A stretch of 64,000 bases of DNA from positions 62,001-126,000 of the forward strand of contig NZ_FOMO01000005.1 of the NCBI RefSeq assembly GCF_900112645.1, read 5' to 3'. The DNA is from Phytopseudomonas straminea (GTDB taxonomy: Bacteria > Pseudomonadota > Gammaproteobacteria > Pseudomonadales > Pseudomonadaceae). The notes under the pieces were generated by a model. The model ran no database searches, was not told where the DNA came from, and worked only from the letters and a program-made list of their open reading frames with translations. The position numbers and the translations under genes are program-made. Shown here one piece after another: positions 9,590 to 17,555 of this stretch. Each line of letters starts with the position of its first letter. Position 1 is the first letter of the stretch.

Positions 9590-10180
9590 TTGAACGCATC
9601 CCAAACACCGTCACTGCGCTATGACCCACGCGAGCTCTCCGACGAGGAGCTTGTGGCACGTGCCCATGACGAGCTGTTCCATATCACCCGTGCGTACGAA
9701 GAACTGATGCGACGTTACCAGCGCACGCTGTTCAATGTATGCGCGCGATATTTAGGGAACGATCGAGATGCCGACGATGTCTGTCAGGAGGTGATGCTCA
9801 AGGTTCTATATGGGCTCAAGAACTTTGAGGGCAAATCGAAGTTCAAGACCTGGCTGTACAGCATTACTTACAACGAATGCATCACTCAGTACCGCAAGGA
9901 GCGTCGCAAACGTCGTTTGATGGATGCACTGAGTTTGGATCCTCTGGAAGAGGCGTCGGAAGAGAAGGCGCCGAAGATAGAGGACAAAGGCGGACTGGAT
10001 CGCTGGCTCGTGCATGTGAACCCGATTGACCGGGAAATTCTGGTGCTGCGTTTTGTCGCAGAACTCGAGTTTCAGGAGATCGCCGACATCATGCATATGG
10101 GACTCAGTGCTACCAAGATGCGTTACAAGCGAGCGTTGGACCGATTGCGGGAAAAGTTTGCAGGTATTACCGAAAGTTAG
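9590..10180 (+). CDS. sigX: ECF sigma factor SigX
   Basis: A 196-residue ECF sigma factor. Region 2 (YLGNDRDADDVCQEVMLKVL, then FKTWLYSITYNECI) and region 4 (a helix-turn-helix around LEFQEIADIMHMGLSATKMR) are intact. SigX drives oprF and membrane-lipid genes in response to envelope change. No good ATG exists upstream. TTG 9590 gives an N-terminus (NASQTPSLRYDPREL) of the length and pattern I recall for other Pseudomonas SigX proteins, whereas TTG 9575 would add five residues. Neither has a strong ribosome binding site, implying low translation. No anti-sigma gene sits beside it, as is usual for this locus. Confidence 0.93.
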   Translation: MNASQTPSLRYDPRELSDEELVARAHDELFHITRAYEELMRRYQRTLFNVCARYLGNDRDADDVCQEVMLKVLYGLKNFEGKSKFKTWLYSITYNECITQYRKERRKRRLMDALSLDPLEEASEEKAPKIEDKGGLDRWLVHVNPIDREILVLRFVAELEFQEIADIMHMGLSATKMRYKRALDRLREKFAGITES

Positions 10181-10285
10181 TTCGGGGCAAGCTTTAACTG
10201 GCAAAGGTGAGTTTTAGTAAACTTACCGCAGACTCGCATGTCTACCTGCATGCGGATCAATCACTCATAGATGGGGATTTAACGG

Positions 10286-11266
10286 ATGAAACTGAAAAAC
10301 ACCTTAGGCGTAGTCATTGGCTCCTTGGTAGCCGCTACCTCCATGGGCGTGCTGGCCCAAGGCCAAGGCGCTGTCGAGGTGGAAGGCTTTGCCAACCGCT
10401 ACTTCACCGACAGCCAGCGTGATTTCGCTCACGACGAAGGCAACCAGTTCGGCGCTAGCGTTGGCTACTACCTGACCGACGATGTCGAGCTGGCACTGTC
10501 CTACGGCGAATACCACGACCTGCGTGGCGAAGGCGCTGCTGGCAGCAAGAACATCAAGGGCAACCTGACCGATCTGAAAGCCCTCTACCACTTCGGCCAG
10601 CCGGGTGTAGGCCTGCGTCCGTACGTTTCCGGCGGCGTTGGCCACCAGAGCATCGGCGACGCCAACAAAGGCGGCCGTGACACTTCGACTCTGGCCATCG
10701 TTGGTGGCGGTGCCAAGTACTACTTCACCGAAATGTTCTATGCTCGCGCAGGCGTTGAAGCTCTGTACAACATCGACAAAGGTGACACCGAGTGGCAAGC
10801 CGGCGTTGGTGTTGGTCTGAACTTCGGTGGCAGCACCCGTCAGGTCGCTCAGGTAACTGAGCCAGCTCCAGAGCCGACCCCGGCTCCGGCTCCGGTCGTT
10901 GAAGAAGCTCCGCAAGTCGTTCGCGTTGAACTGGACGTGAAATTCGACTTCGACAAAGCTGCTGTCAAGCAAGAAAGCTACGGTGACATCAAGAACCTGG
11001 CTGACTTCATGAACCAGTACCCGCAGACCACCACCACCGTTGAAGGTCACACTGACTCCGTCGGTACTGACGCTTACAACCAGAAGCTATCCGAGCGTCG
11101 CGCAAACGCTGTTCGTGACGTGCTGGTCAACCAGTACGGCGTAGGCGCTGACCGCGTCAACTCGGTTGGTTACGGTGAGTCCCGTCCGGTTGCTGACAAC
11201 GCTACCGAAGAAGGCCGCGCCATCAACCGTCGCGTTGAAGCTGAAGTAGAAGCCCAAGCCCAGTAA
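10286..11266 (+). CDS. oprF: Major outer-membrane porin OprF
   Basis: A 326-residue OmpA-family porin. A signal peptide (about residues 1-24, cleaved after GVLA) leads into an N-terminal beta-barrel with alternating Tyr/Phe-rich strands. A Pro/Glu/Ala linker (EPTPAPAP) follows, then a C-terminal OmpA peptidoglycan-binding domain with GHTDSVGTDAYN and NRRVEAEVEAQAQ. I see no cysteines, unlike the P. aeruginosa protein, which has four in and near the linker. OprF ties the outer membrane to peptidoglycan and is a slow general porin. It lies 105 bases after sigX, and SigX dependence is expected from the known locus. A strong terminator follows. Confidence 0.97.
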   Translation: MKLKNTLGVVIGSLVAATSMGVLAQGQGAVEVEGFANRYFTDSQRDFAHDEGNQFGASVGYYLTDDVELALSYGEYHDLRGEGAAGSKNIKGNLTDLKALYHFGQPGVGLRPYVSGGVGHQSIGDANKGGRDTSTLAIVGGGAKYYFTEMFYARAGVEALYNIDKGDTEWQAGVGVGLNFGGSTRQVAQVTEPAPEPTPAPAPVVEEAPQVVRVELDVKFDFDKAAVKQESYGDIKNLADFMNQYPQTTTTVEGHTDSVGTDAYNQKLSERRANAVRDVLVNQYGVGADRVNSVGYGESRPVADNATEEGRAINRRVEAEVEAQAQ

Positions 11267-11283
11267 TAGGCTCAGGCATCATG

Positions 11284-11309
11284 AAAAACCCGGCTCAGGC
11301 CGGGTTTTT
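11284..11309. terminator. Bidirectional terminator after oprF
   Basis: AACCCGGC and GCCGGGTT flank a four-base loop, with A-rich sequence on the left and TTTTT on the right. It can therefore stop oprF transcripts and any leftward transcript from the small genes at 11350-11869. Confidence 0.88.
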
Positions 11310-11349
11310 CTTTGCCCGTAAAAAAGTGCGGTACAAATAAAAACGGCAT

Positions 11350-11535
11350 CTACCAGAACACCCGATGGGGGAAGGTGGTCTGGCAGATGCCGTGTACGTT
11401 ACCCGGCTTCCCATCTGAGAGCTGCCAGGCGATGTTGCTGTGGTTAAAGCAAGCATCGAGCCAAGGTGCAGGAGTGCAGTCGATGCCAGGAAGTTGGGCC
11501 AGGCAATGGCGGTGAAGCGAACCATCAGCGAGCAC
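11350..11535 (-). CDS. Possible 61-residue protein of unknown function
   Basis: This frame opens with GTG 11535, ends 41 bases before the shared terminator, and sits 19 bases downstream of the gene at 11555-11869 on the same strand. The predicted product (LADGSLHRHCLAQLPG... ending FPHRVFW) has three cysteines and several histidines, no membrane segment and no family I recognise. The position between a gene and its terminator suggests a second cistron. The start codon is weak, no clear ribosome binding site is visible and codon bias is only moderate, so it may not be translated. Confidence 0.3.
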   Translation of the reverse strand: MLADGSLHRHCLAQLPGIDCTPAPWLDACFNHSNIAWQLSDGKPGNVHGICQTTFPHRVFW

Positions 11536-11554
11536 GGTTGCGGTTAATGCCTCA

Positions 11555-11869
11555 TCAGGAGGCAGGGCAGGCCCTGGCTTCTTCGACGTAATCCCTCAGC
11601 CAGCGCAGCACCTCGACGGCCTCCCAGCGATTGGGGTCGAACATCGCATAGGCCAATCCCTGATAACCCACCACGTCGAGCTGGCGGTGATAGCCGGCGC
11701 GTTGCAGCAGTGCTTCGATCTCGGCGAAGCAGGTGTTGAAGTGCAGGCGGTTGAACGGCGTTTTACCTTCGGTAACGATCCCCTCCAGATGCAGCTCCTC
11801 GACGATGAGGCGCACCTTGTCCAGCGGCATCCGATTGATCGTGTGTTTGAGTTGCAATACGTCCAGCAT
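11555..11869 (-). CDS. Conserved-looking 104-residue hypothetical protein, possible SOS gene
   Basis: The product, MLDVLQLKHTINRMPLDKVR onward, is a small soluble alpha-helical protein with Trp-rich ends and no domain I can name. The start is ATG 11869, behind GGGAG about ten bases upstream. A much longer open frame continues upstream to 12373, but it runs antisense to the lipoprotein gene and lacks a start signal. The divergent region in front of it carries a near-ideal LexA box at 11959-11974, 90 bases from the start. LexA control is therefore likely for this gene, for the divergent lipoprotein gene, or for both. Confidence 0.75.
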   Translation of the reverse strand: MLDVLQLKHTINRMPLDKVRLIVEELHLEGIVTEGKTPFNRLHFNTCFAEIEALLQRAGYHRQLDVVGYQGLAYAMFDPNRWEAVEVLRWLRDYVEEARACPAS

Positions 11870-11958
11870 CGTTAGGCTCCCGCTATAGGCCTGAGCTCGC
11901 CGGGAAATGTCCGGGCCGGCGATCGTGTAATGACGGCTGCTAGGGTAATTCAAAAATA

Positions 11959-11974
11959 CTGTACAAATAAACAG
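11959..11974. promoter_or_regulatory. LexA (SOS) box
   Basis: CTG-N10-CAG with an A/T-rich core (CTGTACAAATAAACAG). The symmetry extends to ATACTGT / ACAGTAT, seven perfect paired bases per side. This matches the gammaproteobacterial LexA consensus. It sits midway between the start codons at 11869 (minus) and 12065 (plus), about 90 bases from each. Confidence 0.8.
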
Positions 11975-12064
11975 TATTCGGTAATAGTGAGCCCCGACGC
12001 TTGCCGACTCCCCTGTCTGGTGGCGCTGTAAGGCGCTGCTGATCAATGCCGAGGACTCCCTGTA

Positions 12065-12457
12065 ATGCACCAGATACTCATGACAATTGTGCTGTTGGTA
12101 ACACTGACCGGCTGCGTACAGCCCCAGGTCGAGCAACCCAAGGTCAATGCCAATTACCTGGTCATCGAAGACGATCAGGCCTGGGCGGTACTGGTTTCCG
12201 ATGGCAAGCGGGTCGAGGAACACGGCGTTGTGGTCGACGCCATCAAGCTGAACAGCAAGCAGGCACCCGTTGCCGCGAGCTATGTGATCGACACGCCCAA
12301 TTGCGGCAAGCTGCAGTGGCTGGTCGAGCGCCAGGACGCCGCCGATGGCGTCACCACCCGCATGACCCTGCACGACAACAAGCAGCTGAGCGCCTCGAAC
12401 TGCCTGATCGGCGAGGGCCTTACGCGGGTCTGGACGGTGCTGGACTATTCCAGCTGA
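12065..12457 (+). CDS. Small predicted lipoprotein
   Basis: A 130-residue product with a short hydrophobic signal and the lipobox LTGC, making Cys17 the probable lipidated residue after signal peptidase II cleavage. No Asp follows the cysteine, so outer-membrane sorting is likely. The mature part is hydrophilic, with two more cysteines (in TPNCGKL and ASNCLIG) that could form a disulfide. I do not recognise the family. ATG 12065 has GAGGA eight bases upstream. The shared upstream region contains the LexA box. The gene converges on the LysR gene at 12475 with 17 bases between stops. Confidence 0.8.
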   Translation: MHQILMTIVLLVTLTGCVQPQVEQPKVNANYLVIEDDQAWAVLVSDGKRVEEHGVVVDAIKLNSKQAPVAASYVIDTPNCGKLQWLVERQDAADGVTTRMTLHDNKQLSASNCLIGEGLTRVWTVLDYSS

Positions 12458-12474
12458 TCTTTCTTCGGTTGACC

Positions 12475-13404
12475 TCAGGCGCTGGCCGCCGCTTTGCGTT
12501 CCTCGGAGGTGATGCGCTGGCAGATCTCGATGATTTGTTCACGCATCCAGCGGTTGGCGGGATCCTGATCGGTACTTTCATGCCAGTACAAGTGGGTCTC
12601 CAGCGAGGGGATGCCGGCCACCGGCAGTTCACTGAAGTACAGGTCGTTGTCGCGGGCGAAACGTTCCGGCACGGTGATCGCCATGTCGGTATCGCGCATC
12701 ACCCGGCAGGCCATCAGGTAGTGCTGCGAGCGCAAGGCGATACGCCGCTGAATGCCCATCTTGCCCAGCGCCAGGTCGACATAGCCCAGGCCGCTGCGGC
12801 GGCTGGAGATCTGAATGTGGGTCAGTGACAGGTAGGCTTCCAGGCTGAGCTTTTCCTTGGCCAGCGGGTGCCCGTGACGCATGGCGCAGACATAGCGGTC
12901 CTCCATCAATTTGACGTGACGCACCTGCGGGTCGATGTTCAGCGGCGCATCCACGGCGAAGTCCAGTCGGCCGGCAGCCAGTTCCTTGGTGGTTTCACGG
13001 CGCTTTACCAGCATGCTTTCGATGGTCACGCTCGGCGCCTGGCGGCGCAGACGCTGGAACAGCGGCGGCAGCACCACCGCCTCGGTGAGGTCGGTCATGC
13101 TGATGCGAAAGCTCTTGGTCGCCTGGGCCGGGTTGAAGGTGCGGCTTTCCTGCACCGAGATGCGCAGCTGCTGCAAGGCGTTGCGCACCGGCGTGATGAT
13201 GTTCTGCGCCATTGGCGTGGGCACCATGCCCTGGGCGGTGCGCACGAACAATGGGTCGTTGAAGGTCTCGCGCAGACGGGCCAGTGCGTTGGATACCGCC
13301 GGCTGAGTGATGCCGACGATCTGCCCGGCGCGGGTGAGATTGGCTTCGGTGTAGATGGCGTCGAAGACCACGAAAAGATTGAGATCGACATTATTCAGGT
13401 TCAT
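12475..13404 (-). CDS. LysR family transcriptional regulator (NodD/LeuO-like group)
   Basis: A 309-residue LysR-type regulator. The N-terminal winged helix-turn-helix (residues about 6-65, with LTRAGQIVGITQPAVSNALA and DPLFVRTAQGMVPT) is followed by a substrate-binding domain. The opening LNNVDLNLFVVFDAIYTEAN places it in the NodD/LeuO-like branch. It is divergent from the acyl-CoA dehydrogenase gene across about 140 bases containing a dyad at 13436-13450. It therefore probably controls that gene and itself. The inducer is unknown, and an acyl-CoA or a carboxylate would fit the neighbour. Confidence 0.93.
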   Translation of the reverse strand: MNLNNVDLNLFVVFDAIYTEANLTRAGQIVGITQPAVSNALARLRETFNDPLFVRTAQGMVPTPMAQNIITPVRNALQQLRISVQESRTFNPAQATKSFRISMTDLTEAVVLPPLFQRLRRQAPSVTIESMLVKRRETTKELAAGRLDFAVDAPLNIDPQVRHVKLMEDRYVCAMRHGHPLAKEKLSLEAYLSLTHIQISSRRSGLGYVDLALGKMGIQRRIALRSQHYLMACRVMRDTDMAITVPERFARDNDLYFSELPVAGIPSLETHLYWHESTDQDPANRWMREQIIEICQRITSEERKAAASA

Positions 13405-13435
13405 GCCTGAGCGACTCCGCAGTTGTTCTTGTGGG

Positions 13436-13450
13436 CCGATCTTATATCGG
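13436..13450. promoter_or_regulatory. Candidate LysR operator
   Basis: CCGAT and ATCGG flank CTTAT, a 5-5-5 dyad in the LysR/acyl-CoA dehydrogenase divergent region. Its size and A/T core fit a LysR-type site. No promoter hexamers could be assigned with confidence. Confidence 0.4.
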
Positions 13451-13543
13451 TGATGAATGTTAATACACGCCGAAAATAGCGTCGATTTATGACCCGCCGT
13501 CCACTAGGATCCGTGGCACACAGAAATGCAGTCGAGGTGTGCC

Positions 13544-14755
13544 GTGGATTTCGCCTATTCCCCCAAGGTTCAGCAACTGCGCGAGCGCGTTACCGCGTTT
13601 ATGCAGAATCATGTCTATCCGGCCGAGGCCGAGTTCGAGCGTCAGGTTGCCGAAGGTGATCGCTGGCAGCCGACTGCGATCATGGAGCAGCTCAAGGATC
13701 GCGCCAGGGGCGAGGGGCTGTGGAACCTGTTCCTGCCTGATTCCGAGCTGGGCGCGGGGCTGACCAATACCGAATACGCGCCGCTGGCAGAGATCATGGG
13801 CAGCTCGCTGATCGGAGCCGAGCCGTTCAACTGCGCAGCGCCCGATACCGGCAACATGGAAGTGCTGGTGCGCTACGGCAGCGAAGCGCACAAGCGCCAA
13901 TGGCTCGAGCCGCTGCTCAGCGGCGAGATTCGTTCGGCCTTCGCCATGACCGAGCCGGGCGTTGCTTCGTCGGACGCCACCAACATGCAGGCCACGGCCG
14001 TTCGTGATGGCGATCAATGGGTGATCAATGGCCGCAAGTGGTGGACCTCGGGCGCTTGCGACCCACGTTGCAAGATCATGATCTTCATGGGCCTCAGCAA
14101 TCCGGATGGCCCACGCCACCAGCAGCATTCGATGATTCTGGTGCCCATGGACACGCCCGGCGTGAAGGTGCTGCGCCCGCTGCCGGTGTTCGGTTATGAC
14201 GATGCTCCCCACGGTCACGCCGAAGTGCTGTTCGAGGACGTGCGCGTGCCGTACAGCAACGTGCTGCTCGGTGAGGGCCGCGGCTTCGAAATCGCCCAGG
14301 GCCGCCTTGGCCCAGGCCGCATTCACCATTGCATGCGTTCCATCGGCATGGCGGAACGGGCGCTGAAACTGATGTGCGAGCGCGCCCTCGAACGCACGGC
14401 GTTCGGCAAGCCGCTAGCGCGCCTGGGCGGCAATATCGACCTGATCGCCGAGTCGCGCATGGAGATCAATATGGCGCGCCTGCTCACGCTCAACGCGGCG
14501 TACATGATGGATACCGTCGGCAACAAGGTGGCGGCCAGCGAGATTGCGCAGATCAAGGTGGTGGCGCCGAATGTGGCGTTGAAGGTGATCGACCGCGCCA
14601 TTCAGATCCATGGCGGGGCAGGGGTCAGTGGTGATTTTCCGCTGGCCTACTGGTACGCCATGCAGCGTACCCTGCGCCTAGCCGACGGCCCGGATGAGGT
14701 GCACCGTGCGGCCATTGGCAAGTACGAGCTGGGCAAGTATCTGCACAAAGCCTGA
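13544..14755 (+). CDS. Acyl-CoA dehydrogenase family protein
   Basis: A 403-residue flavin-dependent acyl-CoA dehydrogenase. The helical N-domain, middle beta-domain ([16 protein letters not shown], then [13 protein letters not shown]) and C-terminal helical domain with the RTAFGKPLA and [12 protein letters not shown] motifs are all present. The overall pattern is closest to the bacterial ACAD10/11-like group, which often handles branched or unusual acyl-CoAs, so the substrate is open. GTG 13544 has GAGG with ideal spacing, whereas ATG 13526 would add six residues but lacks a ribosome binding site. The divergent LysR gene is the probable regulator. Confidence 0.92.
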   Translation: MDFAYSPKVQQLRERVTAFMQNHVYPAEAEFERQVAEGDRWQPTAIMEQLKDRARGEGLWNLFLPDSELGAGLTNTEYAPLAEIMGSSLIGAEPFNCAAPDTGNMEVLVRYGSEAHKRQWLEPLLSGEIRSAFAMTEPGVASSDATNMQATAVRDGDQWVINGRKWWTSGACDPRCKIMIFMGLSNPDGPRHQQHSMILVPMDTPGVKVLRPLPVFGYDDAPHGHAEVLFEDVRVPYSNVLLGEGRGFEIAQGRLGPGRIHHCMRSIGMAERALKLMCERALERTAFGKPLARLGGNIDLIAESRMEINMARLLTLNAAYMMDTVGNKVAASEIAQIKVVAPNVALKVIDRAIQIHGGAGVSGDFPLAYWYAMQRTLRLADGPDEVHRAAIGKYELGKYLHKA

Positions 14756-14759
14756 GGGG

Positions 14760-14954
14760 CTAGCTGCCCGGCTCCTTGCCGGCGTCGGGCACCAGGCTCA
14801 GTCGCTCGCCGTTCAGGCGCATGTGCAGCTGCGCCGCGACGGCGCGGGCGGCGCCTTCATCGTCGAACATCAGCGTGCGCTTGCCCAGGCGCACGCACCA
14901 GCGCACGCCGTCCGGCTTTTCCAGTCGCTCAAGCTGCACGTCTCTTTCGTTCAC
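14760..14954 (-). CDS. Small protein coupled to terC (unknown function)
   Basis: A 64-residue frame beginning VNERDVQLERLEKPDG, with no recognised domain and no membrane helix. GTG 14954 overlaps the terC stop codon in the four bases GTGA (14951-14954), the arrangement of a translationally coupled second cistron. The predicted peptide contains a plausible small beta-rich core (VRWCVRLGKRTLMFDDEGAA). It ends four bases before the convergent acyl-CoA dehydrogenase stop. The coupling makes it more credible than an isolated frame of this size. Confidence 0.6.
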   Translation of the reverse strand: MNERDVQLERLEKPDGVRWCVRLGKRTLMFDDEGAARAVAAQLHMRLNGERLSLVPDAGKEPGS

Positions 14955-15943
14955 GTCGTCTCGGCAGGCTTCTTGTCGCGGGTTTTCAGCAGCGACAGGA
15001 TGACGCCACCGAACAGCACGCCCATGGTAACGCCGAGCGAGAGCAAAGCGGGAACCTTGATGAAACCGTGCAGGAAAATCTTGCAGCCGATGAACATCAG
15101 CACGATTGCCAGCGCGTACTTCAGATAAACGAAACGGTGCATCAGTGCGGCCAGGGCGAAATACAGTGCGCGCAGGCCGAGGATGGCGAAGATGTTCGAG
15201 GTGTAGACGATGAACGGATCCTGGGTGATGGCGAACACCGCCGGCACGCTGTCCACCGCGAACACCAAATCCGCCAGCTCGATGAGCACCAGAGCGAGCA
15301 GTAGCGGCGTGGCGAACATCAGCATCTTGCCGCTGACGGGATCCTTCTGTCGCACCAGAAATTTGCCGCCATGCAGGTCGTCGGTGACACGGATGTGCTT
15401 GCGCAGGAAGATCAGCAGCTTGTTTTGCGACAGATCCGGATGCTCGTCGTGGTCCTTGCTGAACAGCATCTTGATGCCGGTAAACAGCAGAAAGGCGCCG
15501 AACACATAGAGGATCCAGTCGAACTGCTGCACCAGAGCGGTTCCCAGGCCGATCATGATCGCCCGCAGCACCACCACGCCGAGGATGCCCCAGAACAGCA
15601 CGCGGTGCTGGTATTTGCGGGGGATGCCGAAGAAGCCGAGGATCATCGCCATGACGAACACGTTGTCCATCGACAGCGACTGTTCGACCAGAAAGCCCGT
15701 GTAGAACTCCAGCGCCTTGGTGGCGCCAAGCTGCCACCAGACCCAGCCGCCAAAGGCCACGCCCACGCTGAAATAGCCCGAGTAGAGCAGCAGGCTCTCG
15801 CGCATTTCGATTTCGTGTTGTTCACGGTGCAGCACGCCCAGGTCGAAGACCAGCAGGGCGATGACGATGACCACGAAGGCCAGCCAGAAGTAATACGGGG
15901 TGTCGAGAAACGGCGTGAGCATAAAGGCATGTAGAGCTGTCAT
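14951..15943 (-). CDS. TerC family integral membrane protein
   Basis: A 330-residue TerC/Alx-family protein with about nine membrane helices. The family's acidic membrane motifs are clear: QSLSMDNVFV near residue 90 and FAVDSVPAVFA near 230. The conserved aspartates lie within helices and are thought to bind metal. Relatives include E. coli Alx (manganese export under alkaline control) and tellurite-resistance TerC. ATG 15943 has a strong AGGGAGGG site. The 156-base leader region upstream contains three perfect inverted repeats, described separately. No tellurite-resistance genes accompany it, so a metal-homeostasis role is likelier. Confidence 0.93.
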   Translation of the reverse strand: MTALHAFMLTPFLDTPYYFWLAFVVIVIALLVFDLGVLHREQHEIEMRESLLLYSGYFSVGVAFGGWVWWQLGATKALEFYTGFLVEQSLSMDNVFVMAMILGFFGIPRKYQHRVLFWGILGVVVLRAIMIGLGTALVQQFDWILYVFGAFLLFTGIKMLFSKDHDEHPDLSQNKLLIFLRKHIRVTDDLHGGKFLVRQKDPVSGKMLMFATPLLLALVLIELADLVFAVDSVPAVFAITQDPFIVYTSNIFAILGLRALYFALAALMHRFVYLKYALAIVLMFIGCKIFLHGFIKVPALLSLGVTMGVLFGGVILSLLKTRDKKPAETT

Positions 15944-15964
15944 GGGCCCTCCCTGTCGATGCCT

Positions 15965-16076
15965 AAGTTGAGATTCAACTTGGTGACTCCGACATCACGA
16001 TGAGGGCGACTCATCGCCAGAGGGGCCCGGCGTCACTTGCTTGAAAGGCTAGGCCGGATCACGCGTCCGAGCAAGT
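15965..16076 (-). promoter_or_regulatory. Structured leader of the terC gene
   Basis: Three perfect inverted repeats lie in the gap before terC. Read on the minus strand they are ACTTGCT (16076-16070) with AGCAAGT (16041-16035), enclosing short CGGA/TCCG and GGC/GCC pairs; CGATGAG/CTCATCG with a five-base loop (16016-15998); and AAGTTGA/TCAACTT with a three-base loop (15981-15965). None is followed by a T tract. Manganese (yybP-ykoY) riboswitches often precede terC/alx genes, but I could not find that motif's conserved core, so the element is unclassified. Confidence 0.5.
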
Positions 16077-16099
16077 TTTCGGCCGCGCCTCAAAACGGG

Positions 16100-17479
16100 T
16101 CAGTAGACCCAGACTTCCACGCGGCGATTCTTCAGCCTGCCGCTGTCGCCCTCGTTGTCGGCAACCGGCAGCTCGTCACCCAGGCCGGTGACCTCGCGCA
16201 TCACCACGCCTTCGCGAACCAGCTCGCGGCGTACCGCCATGGCGCGCAATTTGGAGAGCAGCTCGGCCCGCGCGGGCAGGGCCTTGGGGTCGCCAAAGCC
16301 GACCAGCACCACCTTGCTCTGAAGCTTGTCGTGCTCGCGCAGATAGTCGAGCACGCGGTGCAGGTCCTGCTGCGCCTTGTTGTCCAGGCTGGCGCTGCCT
16401 TCCTGGAAGCGGAAGTTGACCGACAGACGCTGGGCGTTGCGGGTCAGTTCCTGGTAGGCCGGCGGCATGTCCGCGGTGGCGGCAATTTTCACGGCTTCAA
16501 CGCTCTGGGCGATGAAGCCGTTCTGGGCGACGATGGCTTGCCCGCGTGGGCTTTGCGCGAACTTGAGCAGGGCCTCGGCCCAGGGATTGCTGCGCTTGGG
16601 CGCCGCGTACAGGAACAGGCGGCGCGACAGCGGGTAATCCTCGGTGGCGATCAACGTCACGCTGGGCGCCATCGGCTGCGAGTCGCCGGCAGCGATAGCC
16701 ACCGCCTTGGCCCTGCGCACATAGGGCAGGCCGATAAAGCCGATGCCGTTGACATCGCTCGCCACCGAGTCGGACAGCTGTTCGCTGGACTCGAAGCGCT
16801 TGGCCTCGGCCGAAAGCTGCTTGCCGTTGGCGCTCAGCACCAGTTCCTTGAAGGTGTCGAAAGTGCCGGAATTGTCGTCACGGGCATACAGGTCGATGGC
16901 GCCGGAGCGGCCGCCCAGTTGTGCCCAGTCGCTGATCTCGCCGGAAAAGATTTGCGCCAGTTGCAGGGTACTCAAGGCGCTTATGGGGTTGCTTGGGTGT
17001 AGCACGATGGCCAGGCCGTCGATTGCGATCACCTGCTCGGCCTCACGGCTCTGCATGTTGCCCAGCGAAGCCAGGCTGGCACTTTCGCTGTCCTTGATCG
17101 GCCGTGAGGAGGCCGCCAGCTCGGCGCTGCCCTGGCTGAGCGCAGTGAAGCCGGTGCCCGAGCCGTGGGCGGCGATGGTCACGCTGACCTTGCGACCGGC
17201 CGCGTTCAGCGCGCTGACCGTCTGCTCGTTTTCCTGGGTAGCGCTGGTGCGTATGTCATTGAAACCTTGCTCCTGCAACAGGCCCCTGACCAGCGCCGGG
17301 CCGAGCTTGGCGCCAATGGTGTTGGAGCCCTGGATGCGTAGCACGGGCTGATCGCCAGCCGGAACGGGCAGGGCGGCGAATGCCGTCCAGGGGCTCAGGT
17401 AGAAGACGAAACCGAGCAGCAGAAAGGTCGCCGTGCGGCTCCAGGTTTCACGGTCACAACGGGTTGAGGCGCGCAGCAT
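16100..17479 (-). CDS. PstS-like phosphate-binding protein fused to an OmpA domain
   Basis: A 459-residue exported protein. A signal peptide (about residues 1-35, ending PWTAFA) precedes a PstS-like substrate-binding domain with the early IQGSNTIG and a later ARDDNSGTFDTFKE segment. A C-terminal OmpA-like peptidoglycan-binding region (about 350-459) includes VVLVGFGDP and ends NRRVEVWVY. The fusion would hold a phosphate-type binding protein at the cell wall or outer membrane. No pstCAB genes adjoin, so it is not a normal importer subunit. ATG 17479 has AAGGTG eight bases upstream. A Pho box lies 55 bases before the start, pointing to PhoB control under phosphate starvation. Confidence 0.85.
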   Translation of the reverse strand: MLRASTRCDRETWSRTATFLLLGFVFYLSPWTAFAALPVPAGDQPVLRIQGSNTIGAKLGPALVRGLLQEQGFNDIRTSATQENEQTVSALNAAGRKVSVTIAAHGSGTGFTALSQGSAELAASSRPIKDSESASLASLGNMQSREAEQVIAIDGLAIVLHPSNPISALSTLQLAQIFSGEISDWAQLGGRSGAIDLYARDDNSGTFDTFKELVLSANGKQLSAEAKRFESSEQLSDSVASDVNGIGFIGLPYVRRAKAVAIAAGDSQPMAPSVTLIATEDYPLSRRLFLYAAPKRSNPWAEALLKFAQSPRGQAIVAQNGFIAQSVEAVKIAATADMPPAYQELTRNAQRLSVNFRFQEGSASLDNKAQQDLHRVLDYLREHDKLQSKVVLVGFGDPKALPARAELLSKLRAMAVRRELVREGVVMREVTGLGDELPVADNEGDSGRLKNRRVEVWVY

Positions 17480-17533
17480 GCGGCAATCACCTTGCAAGGG
17501 ATGGCGGAAGTGCTGCGACGATAAGACAGAAAA

Positions 17534-17551
17534 ATGACTACAAGATGACGG
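17534..17551 (-). promoter_or_regulatory. Pho box (PhoB site)
   Basis: On the minus strand the sequence reads CCGTCAT-CTTG-TAGTCAT: two direct 7-mers at 11-base spacing, matching the PhoB repeat CTGTCAT-N4-CTGTCAT at 6 and 5 of 7 positions. It lies 55 bases upstream of the PstS-OmpA start codon and just after the xthA stop. Confidence 0.65.
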
Positions 17552-17555
17552 TGGG

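Noticed and set aside
11327-11347. Second LexA-like site containing GTACAAATAAA after oprF
   Set aside because: It shares the core with the true box but has CGG ends instead of CTG/CAG and lies by the terminator, not at a promoter.
11870-12373. N-terminal extension of the 11555-11869 gene to 272 residues
   Set aside because: It runs antisense to the lipoprotein gene and through the LexA box, while ATG 11869 has a good ribosome binding site.
15944-16099. yybP-ykoY manganese riboswitch in front of terC
   Set aside because: The gene type suggested it, but I could not find the conserved core of that motif; only the inverted repeats are reported.
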